Positions 35,191 through 46,327 are shown, counted from the stretch's first letter. The stretch is 64,000 nt of DNA from Lophium mytilinum (GCA_010093605.1 MU004183.1:1736001-1800000); one strand, 5' to 3'. Program-made: numbers and translations. Notes: a model not told the origin generated them from the letters alone.

Positions 35191-35960
35191 GGCCCAGAGC
35201 GCGGGCTCAATGCATACAACGACTTTCTCGGGCGCTGGGCCGTATTAGGGATAACTATACGGCTCGACATAGATAAAAGACCCTTAGCGACGTATATAAT
35301 CTTCCTGTTATAGCCCAGAGCGCGAGCCCAGTTTCTACCTCGCGCTCAGAGCTATAACAGGAGTAGTCGGCAGACATCACCAGGGGACGATGGTAGGAGT
35401 TGCTTGCAGGAATTTTTCGTTAGAGGTCCTGGCGGGAGATCTACTTTCCCCGATATGGCCCAAACCGCGAGTTGAAACGTCGGGGAGGGTTTCCTCGCTG
35501 TTCGGTCCGTAGTAGGGATAGCCAAGCTCCTCGACGTGGGTCTTGTGCAAGGCTTTGAAGCTCAAAATCAGGTATTATAACGTCTGCCAAGAGGTCTATC
35601 TTTCTCATTTGAGCCCCATCCGCGAGCAGTATACCGAGCTCGCACTCTGGGCTACATCTGGAATACTAGACCTGCTCAATTTAGGAAATAAGAGAGGATT
35701 TGAAGGCAGGAAGCTAGCGTAACATACCTCACGGGCCATCTACTCTTCCTGTCAGGCCTGTCTGGGCCCAGAGCGCGAGCTCATGTAGACCTCGCCGTCT
35801 GGGTCATATTAGGACAAAAAGTACACGCAGTATGGGGTATAGAACAATAATCTATAGGAGGATGTCCAAGACGTAAGTTTCGAATTGAGGTTTACTGTTC
35901 CGCATCCGGCCCAAAGCGCGAACTCATGCATCCCTCGCGGTCTGGGCCATAATAGGAATA
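35191..35960. repeat. Array of six palindromic repeats, ~145-bp period
   Basis: Six degenerate copies of a hairpin-forming motif, GGCCCAGAGCGCGAGC - short loop - CTCGCGNTCTGGGCC, begin near 35191, 35313, 35457, 35613, 35764 and 35908. Spacings are 122, 144, 156, 151 and 144 bp. Most copies are followed by a TANTAGGANTAG-like tail. The spacer sequence between copies also shows weak similarity (ATCTACTTTCC-like before the motif, GCTTTGAAGCT-like within it). Copy 2 has extended arms: CCTGTTATAGC at 35304 and GCTATAACAGG at 35351. Confidence 0.8.
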
Positions 35961-37368
35961 GCTTATATTCTCGGTATGGGGAATGTGCGGAGCTAGGATG
36001 CGATACGTATTTCTGATAGGATGTTGACGTGCTTGTAGCCGATCGAATATTGCATTCGCAAGGGATCTAGGAGGATGACTAGTGTTAAAAACACTACCGA
36101 GCGGAGGCTTGCCTTGGAAATCACGATTTAAAATGAGGGCTCGAATGGAATCATGTGATTACCCCGGCCTCCGGTCGTGATGAGGCAGCCTCGTTGGTTT
36201 ACCTTTTTTTCTCATACGCTGTGTTGGGAGTGAGACCACGTTTCTCTCTTGACGCAGCTGCTCTTTACACCCCTCTTCAGCCGATAGTTAACTTCGTAGT
36301 TGACCTCTATTGAACACAAGTCTCCTTATGCCGGCTCGCCATTAGGTTATGAGTTAATTGAGCTCCCCCTTCACGTACTGAGGCTACTACATACCGGATC
36401 CCTCCACTGCCCGTGGGCCATCTACAACGAAGGGCGCCCCACGGCTACACGCCATCTCGAACCGCAATCACTCTGACCACTTAACTGTTACAACCCGTTC
36501 TACTTCCAGGCGTAGACGCGACCTGAAGACTACGACGTAGCATAAGGGAACTAGTATCGCCATTCCTCTATGTCGCATCCGCTACGATCCAACGTCACTA
36601 GGAATCGATTTCGCTCCCTTCTCTACGCACGAGGATATCTGCCGCCAATATTGACCAGGCAGGCTAAGATGTTCAGCGTCATGGAAAGGCGAATCGGTTC
36701 ACCTACACGAAAAGCACAAGGGGGGGGACAGACGGATACTCTAAAATGTAGGAAGAGCATAAGGTGGGTCCTGAAGAAGAGCGCAGAGAAACACCTACGT
36801 GGATACAGATGGCTAAATAACCGTCTTAGAGCACAAAGCCCATAGTACTACTTCCTGAAGGCTCTCGGTACGCTCTGGTTCTTTGTGGTTTGAAGACGGG
36901 TTTTATAGTGAGAGAGTTGCAGCACCGTTGACACCCCAGACGGCTAGGACCTCGAGCAACCGGACGCGTGCTCCCCGTGGCGGCACGAAGGCGAGGAAGA
37001 GTAGTTGCAGCAGGTACTCATACAACTCGGGAATGAGCAGGTATCGAATGCGTATATCCTAGTGATCATGAGGTAAGAGCACTTCACAGATAGACGAGAA
37101 GGGACTTTTTGATCATGATTACGACCTAAGCGACGGCCAGCCTCGTAACCCAGACGAAGACCGTGCCGTTTGTTACCGATTGCTCCACGCTTCCTTCTAT
37201 GTGAGAGACCTGAAAATGAGCCTGAAAATGCTGGATGAAATGTTAAAAGGAAAAGGAAAAAAAAAGAACTGAGAAGACCAAGTAAAGCCGTGGCCATTCC
37301 AGTCAGTGCACACTGAGCTTTTTGAAAACGCCTGTTATCAGAGAGGGAAAGAAGACACGGGATCCAGA
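35961..37368. other. Gene-poor region downstream of the palindrome array
   Basis: About 1.4 kb with no recognised gene. The short frame 36570-36845 (91 codons, basic) has no domain or splice support. Confidence 0.5.
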
Positions 37369-38944
37369 TCATGGGAGAGACAGTGGCGTGATGTTTGCAG
37401 AGGGCGTCCGGCCTTCGATGAGTTCAGCAACGCAGAGACCGGTACCGGGGGCTTGGGAGATGCCTGAAGGGGATGTGTCAGCATGAAACGAGACATGTGG
37501 AGGAATTCGATACACTTACCCCATGCGCCGTGTCCGGCGGCGACGAAGACACCGCCTTCGGCTGCTGGACGAGTGGTCAGACCGCCGCCGAGCTTCTCGT
37601 CTGGAACGCGTGCGATGATGGGTCGACCGCTGGAGGTGACTGGGCGAAAACACTGTGAGGAATGCAATTAGCCAATGCTCTCAATATTTTGACCTGTAGA
37701 CCACGGCCGCGGAAGGACGTACCAGCGAGGCCCTCATCACCTCGATCGCCTCCCCACCCCCCTCCAACCCCAGCATGACCGCTGCGCAGTCTCGCAACTG
37801 CTTGATAGCCGCCTCGTTAAGCACTACATCGGTTGCAATTTCTGGTAGTTTGATTTGAGTACTGTTGAGCCCCGCGATATAGATCTCCCCGCCGACGCGG
37901 CTGAACAGCTCCGGCGAAAATCCAAGAGTGTCGGTGGCAAAAACAGCGTGGCAGTCCTTGTCGGCATCTGTGGCGGCATTGTAGGTGGGATTTCGGAGGA
38001 GTAAACCGTGGCCGGCGAGCGGAGCGATGGGGATGCGAGTTTTGGAGGAGGGGAACAACGTGGAGAAGACTTTCGGGGCCCAGGAGCCGGCCGTTATGAC
38101 GAGCCGGGTGCAGGGGACTTTGACATGTTAGTGGGATTGCGCAAGAGCAGACTGAGCGGCTGAGGGGACACACGGTCAGTTTCAGTGCCGTCGGCGGTGC
38201 AGATGCGCACGCTGGCGAGCTCGCCCTTCACGTCTTTGGAGACCGAGAGGGCGCGAGCGGGCTGGTGCAAATGAACGCCGCGAGAGCGACATTCCTCAAG
38301 GAGGAACTTGGAGAAGCGGAGCGGATCACTGCGAGATGTTAGTTGTCTTCCAACTGGGTAGGTCGCGTGCTCCCGAAAAAAGATAATACAAATTCTAGGA
38401 TTTCGAGGTAGGCTCAAAGGCAGCTTCAACTTACATTTGCGCCGTACTGTTCTCCCGACTGATTACCTCCAAGCTTGTGCCTTCGCTCACAGCTAGCCAT
38501 TCAGGCCCATTTGCATTGCCAGGCGCACGAGCTCCAGAGGCCTGCGCACGACTCGTGCCATTTCGCAGGAAGTCTTCTCCACTCCCGCCGACAACGTCGC
38601 TGTCTGAGCTGAGGGAAGTTCCCGTGCTGAGGCTGTAGCCCCATCTCTTTCTTCCGTTGTACTTTTCGGCGAGCTCCTTGTGCAGCCTGAAAGACAATGC
38701 TCCGAGGGGAGCCACTGACGGCGCAAACCCTACCGCAAATGGTGAGCGGACTGCTCTACAGAAGGGCGAAGTGCTTACAGTCAGCAGCCAAGAAGCCCCC
38801 GGCAAGGCCTGAAGCGCACTGGAAGAGCTCTGGCGAGGACTCGACGAGATGGATGCTTTGCGCCGGGGTACGCGGCGATTGGGAGAGGTAGTAGGCGGTT
38901 GAGCATCCTACGATGCCGGCGCCGATGATCACGGTATTGGACAT
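37369..38944 (-). CDS. FAD-dependent oxidoreductase (DAO family)
   Basis: Six exons (38944..38779, 38729..38435, 38328..38174, 38117..37723, 37652..37520, 37463..37369) close to 412 residues. The N-terminal dinucleotide fold is [17 protein letters not shown] (GxGxxG), followed by [44 protein letters not shown], and the C-terminal FAD-binding segments [17 protein letters not shown] and [26 protein letters not shown]. This resembles the DAO-domain proteins related to yeast Tda3 and the predicted oxidoreductase SPAC1F5.03c, whose substrate is unknown and which are linked to late endosome/Golgi traffic. It shares a 368-bp divergent promoter with the SDR gene. Confidence 0.9.
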
Positions 38945-39312
38945 GGTGAGTATGAGAGGATGCAGTGGGCACGGCGGGCGAAACGCGGGAGTAGGACGGC
39001 CATGGTGGTTTAAGAGTCGCGGCAACAATGGGCTGAAATAATGGTATGTGTGATGGAGAAGTCGTACGATGGTCAAGGAAATCGGCCCATATTCTACCCC
39101 ACCTCACACCCTGTCAGGCGCGCCAGATGATCGCCGCGGAGGGGTTCCGGCTGACTTTGTGTGCCCTTTGCAGCCTCTCTCAATCTATTTCGGAGCTTTA
39201 TAATTGGGCTGCATTGAGGCCGACGTCTAGATTCACACTACTTGATTGTGTGCTGGTTGGAAACATCTGACTTGCGGTCTCACAACACCACGAAAACCGA
39301 CCCGAAAACGCC
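38945..39312. promoter_or_regulatory. Shared divergent promoter of FAD oxidoreductase and SDR genes
   Basis: 368 bp between two divergent redox-enzyme starts. TTATAATTGG near 39198 is the only TATA-like element I noted. Co-regulation is possible but unproven. Confidence 0.45.
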
Positions 39313-40382
39313 ATGGCTTCACCGTCGGGCAAGGTCGTGATATTGACGGGCGCGTCGAGAGGTACGGTACCTCCCTGCTGCTATTGGCCATGCTTAAGCC
39401 GTCGTCTCCGATTGATTGGATGGTTTTCGCACTGCTTCAGACTTTCCCCTGGTCTTGCGAACACACTGACAGCTGACGGTAGGTATCGGACTCGCAATCG
39501 CCCACTTCCTCCTCAAACAGAAGTGCAACCTCGTCGTAGTGGCACGGAGCAAGGAACCCCTCGAGGGCCTTCGCAAAGAGTATCCAGATCAAGTTCAAGT
39601 GCTTGCGGGAGACCTCTCCGACTTCTCCTTGGGCAAACAGGCCGTCGAGCTTGCGACTTCGACATGGAGTGAAGTAGACGCCCTGATCCTCAACCATGGC
39701 GTCCTCGACCCCGTCAAGAGAGTTAGCGACACCGACGCTGAAGAGTGGAGATCGACCTTTGATGTCAACGTCTTCTCGATTGTGGCACTGGTACGTAGGA
39801 ACACGTTTCATATTACTTTTCTAGTTTTGCTAAGACGTGCAGGTGAAAGCCGCTCTCCCAGCGTTACGAGCTACTCATGGTCGCATCATAATCACGTCCT
39901 CCGGCGCAGCAGTTAATACATACTCTACCTGGGGTGCTTACGGTATGACGCATCGTCTTCCTGCCCTGTCTTCACCGCGTCATGTGACAAAGTTTCCATC
40001 AATGCTGACTATATGCATGATAGGTGCTTCGAAGGCTGTCCTCAATCACTTAGCCAGCACCTTAGCCACCGAGGAGCCCAAAGTGACGACTCTCTCTGTC
40101 CGCCCTGGAACTGTGGACACGGAAATGCAACGGGAGATACGAGAACTCCATCACAGAGAGATGGACAAGAAAGACGCAGACAAGTTCGCGAGCCTCAAGT
40201 CCGATGGTAGTCTCTTGAAGCCCGAGCAGCCTGGTCATGTCATTGCTCGGCTGGCTCTGGACGCGCCGATTGAATTGAGCGGGAAGTTCCTCAAGTAAGT
40301 CGTACTATATTCTACCCAAGGCTCATGCTGACCTCACGCAAGCTGGAACGCCGACGACTTGGCCAAGTTCCAAGAGACTTGA
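39313..40382 (+). CDS. Short-chain dehydrogenase/reductase
   Basis: Five exons (39313..39361, 39483..39790, 39843..39942, 40024..40294, 40343..40382) close to 255 residues. The cofactor motif TGASRGIGLA is rebuilt across intron 1. NHG replaces the usual NAG in the central strand, the catalytic serine is in ITSSGAA, and the YxxxK motif is YGASK, rebuilt across intron 3. The C-terminus ends SGKFLNWNADDLAKFQET. It resembles the small fungal SDRs related to yeast Irc24/YIR035C, NADPH-dependent carbonyl reductases. Substrate unknown. Confidence 0.92.
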
Positions 40383-41656
40383 TCAACAGGTCTATGCCAA
40401 TGGAGCGATGCCCTATGCAACTGAGTCAGCCAAGGTCATAGCATGATAGTTGTATAAAGCGAGAGAAACAAATAAAAAGCATATCAGGTGAAAGATGAAA
40501 AGTCTCGAATCATTGTAACACCATGAGGCCGAAGCCTTCAGTCTTAGCATGGAATGATTGTGTCATCATAGCGAGGGGGGGTACGAGGGAGCATGAGAGA
40601 CGCTTACCGAAACGGGACGGTCAGTATATGAGGCAACGGTCGCAAATAACATCTGCACTTTGAGAGAGTCAGCATCGTGTTCCAAAAGCAATCGCTCGAG
40701 AGAGTGCAGAGAAACAAACGTATCAGATAATCGAACTTAGTTGATTCGTCATTAGATTCCGAATTTGATAGTACAAGGTTTGCTCATCATGTTGTGTATG
40801 TGTGGAGGAAGAAGAGCGAATAAGACGTACCTTGTGGCTTCAGGCACAACCATGCGGGTTAGCAAACAAAAACTACTTGGTGGGGCAGCATCATAAGCTC
40901 TAACGGACATTGCGTCGTCGACCAGCAGGTATCGACTGCTACTCCGAGATACGACAGGTCGCGCTGTGCAGGGGTGTTCTTCCTGTGGTTCGGCGAGAGC
41001 GCTTGTAGTATCCTGGCCCTTTAAGCAAGGCGCGTACGATTTTGATCGAATAGATTGCTCAGGTTCTGCGGCTGTGGGTGGAGGACGACGAGGAAATTTC
41101 TGTTCGCAGTCAGTTTCTGCGCACAACCAATAATGTGGAAAATTTGCGATTGTGATAGGTATCTCAGAAGATTCCGTTTGGCTTAGGATGGTCGATCATC
41201 AGAGGAGTAAACTCCATAGTATGATAGGGGCGACACGAATGCTCATCATCGAGGTAGGTACGAAGAAATTTCGGGTGGAGCTTACCTTCAGACTCGAGCT
41301 CGTCATCGCGGCCATTAGCGCACGAAGACGAGCACCGCATCACTACATCAAGCTGCCCAAGAAGTAGATGTAGCGTCGGTGATGCGGACGCGTGTAGTCG
41401 AAAAAGAGTGTTGTGTGTTGGAGAAGAAAATCAGAGATGAGGTCGAGGGTATTATTTCAGGCGCGGGTGGCCCGAGCGCCCCGAACTAGGCACGCTTAAA
41501 GAACTGGCAGGAACCTCAGCTTCACATATAAGAGCTCCCACGTCGCCCGCTATTTCTCGAGATGCGCGCCCCACCCACCACCATTTACACCTCTGCCCGT
41601 CGCGCATCTCGCTCCACCAACGTGCCTTGAACACAACCACTACACCTTTTCCAAAT
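40383..41656. other. Spacer between SDR and NC2-beta genes
   Basis: About 1.3 kb. It contains the orphan minus-strand frame at 40752-41129 listed separately. The rest (including the NC2-beta promoter) has no recognised feature. Confidence 0.45.
40752..41129 (-). pseudogene. Orphan frame, possible receiver-domain relic
   Basis: A minus-strand open frame of about 124 codons without an ATG. A possible acceptor (TTGTGCGCAG) lies at its start and a possible donor (CAAG|GTACGT) near 40830. It reads PPPTAAEPEQS, then CTARPVVSRSSSRYLLVDDAMSVRAY. The phrase RYLLVDD resembles the first strand of response-regulator receiver domains of fungal hybrid histidine kinases (LLVDDN) after a Pro/Ser-rich linker. 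What follows does not continue the receiver fold. It may be a fragment left by a truncated sensor kinase, or chance. No kinase sequence was found nearby. Confidence 0.25.
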
Positions 41657-42257
41657 ATGTCTGACCGGGAGTTTGGGGGTAAGCCTCGGAGAATTTCCAT
41701 TCCTTTCAACAGTCAAAGGAACTAACTCGCGTTTGCGCAGGGAATGATGAACTCTCACTTCCGAAAGGTATGCGACTGCTCCGGAAAGATGCCCCATACG
41801 CGCGACCATGCTGACGCCACCGATAGCCACGGTCCAGAAGATCATCACCGAGATTCTCCACTCCGATCCGGGCGTGACGTTTGCCAAAGACACGCGCGAC
41901 CTCCTCATCGAATGCTGCGTCGAGTTCATTACTCTCATTTCCTCCGAGGCCAACGAGATAGCGGAGAAAGAGGCGAAGAAGACGATCGCCTGCGAGCATG
42001 TCAAGGCAGCACTCGAGGAGCTGGATTTCGGCAACTACGTGCCCGCCATTCTGGAAGTAGCGGCGGACTACAAGAAGACCCAAGCTGTAGGTGCTTTCCT
42101 TAGCCTAGTGTAGAGGCCCCGCTAACATGCCGTGCAGAGTCGTGAAAAGAAACAGACGAAGATCGAGCAAAGCGGCATGACGGAGGAGGAGTTGATGCAA
42201 CAACAGCTAGAGCTATTCCGCTCTGCGACTGATAAATTCAACTCTGGTCCACAATGA
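41657..42257 (+). CDS. NCB2: Negative cofactor 2 subunit beta (Dr1)
   Basis: Four exons (41657..41678, 41741..41767, 41827..42086, 42138..42257) close to 142 residues. The protein starts MSDREFGGNDELSLPKATVQKIITEIL and continues with the histone fold of NC2-beta: FAKDTRDLLIECCVEFITLI, SSEANEIAEKEAKKTIACEH and VKAALEELDFGNY. A KKxTKIEQSGMTEEELMQQQ tail follows. With NC2-alpha it forms a histone-fold pair that clamps TBP on TATA DNA and blocks TFIIA/TFIIB. Two tiny first exons (22 and 27 bp) carry the conserved N-terminus. Confidence 0.94.
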
Positions 42258-42774
42258 TTGGTTTCGGAGGGGCTGTTTGCTTGCACTGGCGTTTCGGGGA
42301 ATGCATTTTACATTTGGCGTAGGGACTGGGTCTTTCGGAGCGGTTGCAAAAACCGGCGTACAATATAGGCATAGCAGTGCCTGCGTGCAAGCGTATGGGC
42401 CGAACGGGCGTTTGGGCTATCTTGGGAGACGATGGTATTAGGACCTGCCTCTAGATTACTTCTTTTGATGCGACAAATGCAAATGGGTACTTTGCTTCGG
42501 CAGCTATACAGGAACCAGCCTCAGCGAAGCTAAATCAATGTTAAGTGAATGCCCCAAGCCTGGAGGCTGGAAATGAGATAGAACGTGAAAGTTACCATTG
42601 AGGGGCTGTCACATGGATGGAGCAGCGGATGACGTTGGCGCCATGACTTTCTTGAGGCGAGCCTCGCGTTGCGCGCCCGCAGCACTACCTACCTACCTTA
42701 CTACAAGGCTTCCTCCACCAACCGCTGTCCATAAAATCCCTCCCCTTCTACGACCCACAGACTTAACGCCCATC
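42258..42774. other. NC2-beta to DID2 spacer
   Basis: About 515 bp with 3' UTR of NC2-beta and DID2 promoter; ACCTACCTACC near 42690 is a short C/T tract. Nothing else noted. Confidence 0.5.
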
Positions 42775-43479
42775 ATGTCCGGCCTAGAGAAAGCGCTCTT
42801 CAACCTCAAGTTCACCACGAAGCAGTTAAACCGGCAAGCAGCGAAGGCGGGGAAAGATGAGACCGCCGAGAAGGCCAAGCTGGAGAAGGTATGCGCTCTG
42901 CCGGACATGCGCTCTCATGACTCCCACTCACGAGACTCCCCAGGCTATGAAAGCAGGCCACAATGATATCGCCCGTATCTACGCCCAGAACGCTATTCGG
43001 AAGTCAAACGAGAAACTCAACCTCCTCCGGCTCGCTTCCCGTATCGACGCTGTCAGCAGCAGAGTGCAAACCGCAGTTACAATGCGTCAAGTTACTGGCA
43101 GCATGGCGAACGTAGTAAGAGGCATGGATTCGGCTATGAAAGCTATGGACTTGGAGAAGGTGCGCAACAATAGTCCATCACTTCGGGACGCAGCAGGCTG
43201 ACTCCGCATCTGTAGATATCCGCCGTGATGGATAAGTTCGAGACCCAGTTCGAAGACCTCGATGTTGCGACAGGATACTACGAGAATGCGACTTCATCCG
43301 CCACGGCCGTGGGAACTCCGCAGGAAGATGTCGACCGGCTGATGAACCAGGCAGCAGATAAGGCCGGCGTGGAGCTACACCAGGACCTGGAGGCGGCAAC
43401 GCCGGCGAAGACGAAGGTTGGCCCGACGGAGCAGGAGGAAGAGGGCCTGAACGAGAGGCTGAGGGCTCTGAGGAGCTGA
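42775..43479 (+). CDS. DID2: ESCRT-III associated protein Did2 (CHMP1)
   Basis: Three exons (42775..42888, 42944..43159, 43216..43479) close to 197 residues, normal for CHMP1. The N-terminal basic helix is [20 protein letters not shown]. Then come [36 protein letters not shown] and [13 protein letters not shown]. The C-terminal end LNERLRALR is a MIM1 motif that binds the MIT domain of Vps4. It recruits Vps4 to disassemble ESCRT-III at multivesicular endosomes. Both introns fall between codons. Confidence 0.95.
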
Positions 43480-43866
43480 TATTGCCTTCTGTACTAGTGT
43501 TGCTGAAGCCACGGAGTTTATGGGCGTTTTTCGGTGTTATGGTGATTCCTTTTGCACAAACGAATGCTACGAGGACCTTGACTTGTAGCCAAACTGCACA
43601 GTAATATTACCATCCTATAACTATCCTATGATGAGCATCGAAAAGAATTAGCCACTTGCCAGTGAATGTGAATGCGGGGTGTGAACGGGGGCTCGTGCGC
43701 TTTCTTTGGATCCGTTCCGTTCTTGGTCGCATTGCTGTACCACGAACAAACACCAACCATCACGCTTCAGTGTCTGCCATGCCCTGGGCACTTATTTTGT
43801 AGTTTTGTTAATAGTCTTATACACTGGAGCACATTTATCATCCTGTCTATCTCCAACATCGAGCCC
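43480..43866. other. DID2 to MED27 spacer
   Basis: About 390 bp promoter region of MED27. Nothing specific recognised. Confidence 0.5.
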
Positions 43867-44861
43867 ATGGCAGACCCAGCGCGGAAAGCACCACAGACGC
43901 CCACGGGAATGGACGAAGCCGAGTGTGTAGCCGCCCTCGCATACCTAGAGAAGCTGCAGGACCAGGTAGATCCCCTCCAAGTTTTCCTCTAGAAGCTGTC
44001 GCTGACGATGTACCAGCTTCAGGACCTCCGCCTCACAATGCCTCGCATCCTAGGGCCCCTCCGAACGCCTCACCCATCTCCCGCAGCCCTGTACCAGGAC
44101 TTTAGACACGCATCCATGAGCAGTGTGAACGACCTGAAGAAGTTCCGGATTACATGGCAAAGCCCAGAGACCCAGTCGCTGTTTCAAAAGGCCAAAGAGA
44201 GCCTGAAAGCAAATCCAAAACTTGAAGGGCACAACGATGTCCCCCGATATGGCTGGATAGAGGAAGCTGAGTCTGCTGGCGGACTTGGGTCGAAGAAAGT
44301 AGCAAAGGCCGATGATGGAGCTGGATCAGAGGAGCTTGAGGCCGAATATGCTGGTATTCTGGCGAAGTTCAAAGAGGACCATCCCAATCTTAAGGTCACC
44401 ATTGAGTCGGACAATCAGATCATTACTGTAAGACACACACTCTATCACTCCAGTCTCTATATTGACGGTAAATAGATTGGCTACAAGGTCTCTATGCTCT
44501 ATTTGAAGTTCCGCGTCGTTCGTACCAAGGAAGCAAATGGAAAAGGCAAACTCGACGTCGAAAGTTCTGGTGCTATGGCTCTGTCCCCGGCCATCACTCG
44601 ATGCTTGGCCTCACGGCCCAACCCAAATAGCCTGCGCAACTTGCTGGTGTGTTCTCCTTTCTAGTTTTTCCTCGACCGTGCTGATTTCCCTAGGAAATGA
44701 TTGCCGCGTACACCGATCTTAGAAAGACGCGCTGTGCCAAATGCACGAAGCTTGCCGATTCTTCAGGACTGACTCCCGCTGCTCGGCGAAGGAAATTTGT
44801 GGACAAGGGCGAAGCCGGATCTGAGGTTGTCTGGGAGTCTTTCCACGAAGGCTGTCTTTGA
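43867..44861 (+). CDS. MED27: Mediator complex subunit 27 (Med27/Med3)
   Basis: Four exons (43867..43965, 44017..44427, 44476..44646, 44694..44861) close to 282 residues. The N-terminus has the helical ECVAALAYLEKLQDQLQDLRLTMPRILGPL segment. The C-terminal zinc-binding domain reads MIAAYTDLRKTRCAKCTKLADSSG, then WESFHEGCL. The pattern CxxC ... FHxxC matches the conserved C-terminal end of metazoan MED27. Med27 belongs to the Mediator tail that binds transcription activators. All introns lie between codons. The stop codon lies 4 bp from the stop of the convergent gene on the other strand. Confidence 0.85.
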
Positions 44862-44865
44862 TGGA

Positions 44866-45579
44866 CTACCCTAGCCCATTATGGTGATGGCCGAAGGGGA
44901 CATTACCCATATCGAAGTCATCGAAGCCATTGAACCCATCGAAGCCATCGAAACCATCGAAGCCGTCGAAGTCCTCATCGGAATCGTCCTCAGAGTCCGG
45001 CTCGTTTTGCCACCATTGAGCGTTCATATCCTTGAACGCGGATGGTCCTAGTCTCGTGTTTGGCTCCATCGGCCACCTTACGTCCATCCAAGCGTTGTCC
45101 TTGGGATAGCAATACTTGCGGGCTCTGAAGTTATACCTTACCCCAGGCTTCCGATGCTTTTGAGTCCACGGCATCCCAGGTAATGCTCCATCTGGCCCGC
45201 GAGGATCTACGTCGTTCCACCTCGCCCATCTTGGTCTTCTCTGTCGATTGTAGAGGTGATCTCCCTTGTCCGCACTGATTGTAACATGGATATCTGGACC
45301 CTTGTTTTGGAGAATGTCTTTCCATCGCCCAGAGGTCGTTCCACGTTTGCCGTCCTTGGGCCATACGAAAGCGTAGTGTGGCTTCACCTTGGGAAGCCGT
45401 CGACCCCCTTGATACCATCCCGACTGTACATCCAGTGGAATCGGAGGGTCTTGGAATATATGTCCATATCGGTCTCGGTACAACTGGCCAGGAATGTGGA
45501 ATGGCTTTCCTCGCGGGACATACTCGGCTGGCCTACGCTCCCACGGGATATCCACAGGAACGAAATTCGGGATGTCCAT
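44866..45579 (-). CDS. Unknown protein with FDGF tandem-repeat tail
   Basis: Single frame of 237 residues. The N-terminal part is rich in Pro, Trp, Tyr, Arg and Gly (MDIPNFVPVDIPWERRP, WYQGGRRLPKVKPHYAFVWP) and includes many aromatic residues. An acidic tail follows (EPDSEDDSDEDFD). The last 35 residues are built from FDG/FNG repeats and end GHHHNGLG. No family is recognised. The steady reading frame and biased composition favour a real gene, but an orphan frame cannot be excluded. Its 3' end abuts MED27, so the mature transcripts probably overlap antisense. Confidence 0.5.
   Translation of the reverse strand: MDIPNFVPVDIPWERRPAEYVPRGKPFHIPGQLYRDRYGHIFQDPPIPLDVQSGWYQGGRRLPKVKPHYAFVWPKDGKRGTTSGRWKDILQNKGPDIHVTISADKGDHLYNRQRRPRWARWNDVDPRGPDGALPGMPWTQKHRKPGVRYNFRARKYCYPKDNAWMDVRWPMEPNTRLGPSAFKDMNAQWWQNEPDSEDDSDEDFDGFDGFDGFDGFNGFDDFDMGNVPFGHHHNGLG
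44912..44976 (-). repeat. 9-bp minisatellite coding Phe-Asp-Gly
   Basis: About seven imperfect copies of a 9-bp unit (GAAGCCATC on the plus strand) coding the FDG repeats of the unknown gene. Confidence 0.75.
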
Positions 45580-46327
45580 CGAGTCGTTTGTTAAAATGCC
45601 GCTGCCGTCAACGTACTACGCATAAGACTCGATGTACATGTCAGAGGCGGGAAGCGACCGTTTGGATTTTTCTGCAGAAGGACACGTTGAATTGACGAAG
45701 AGCTATATACTATGTTCGCCTCACTTTCTCTAACATATTATCTACACGTTTGTACAAACAAGTTGCCTTCGGACCCACCGTGTCTAGTAAAGATTCTCAG
45801 TATCCCAGTACTTGTCCGAATGAGCGTCGACAAACAGTTTTCGAATGTGTTCAAACGGCCGCAATTGCGCGTCGAGTTTTGTGTTCTATGCGTGATCTCG
45901 GTATACATCTTGATAGGATCTAGATTGACTATGGCAATCATTTGGTTCATCCTGTCTTTGCAGTGTTGTCGACTAAGTAGACAGCGCAATATTCAATGGC
46001 ATGTTGAGAGATTCTGTAGCAGGCTCGATGGCAATTTCAAGACACTCGTGATACTACTCGGGGCTCCCCAACTGGAAGAACAGAGAATAAAATATGCAGT
46101 CTCAATTAACAGCGCAGGATTTGTAGAAGTGAATAAAATTCTCGCACTATCAAAATTTTGACTTATGTAAACGGCGATCCCGTTGCCTGGTTCGCTGGCC
46201 GAAGCACGGGTAACCGTGCAGCTCCAGAAAACGGACGCGATTGAAGTTCACCAGCTTGACAACTCACCTCCCACCCTCCTCACCCCACGGCAGCTGCAGC
46301 GCTCTTGGGAGACCCATCGCGCCGGTC
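45580..46327. other. Spacer upstream of NIC96
   Basis: About 750 bp. An open frame of 149 codons (45712-46161, plus strand) is present but lacks domain support (see rejected list). Confidence 0.45.

Noticed and set aside
36570-36845. 91-codon basic frame downstream of the palindrome array
   Set aside because: No homology, no splice support, atypical composition; treated as spacer.
30374-37368. Possible transposon content in the gene-poor region
   Set aside because: No transposase, reverse transcriptase or integrase-like sequence, no terminal repeats with target duplications, and no strong AT bias from repeat-induced mutation were seen.
45712-46161. 149-codon plus-strand frame upstream of NIC96
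   Set aside because: No recognised domain, no splice or composition support; composition resembles spacer sequence. Could be an orphan gene but not supportable.
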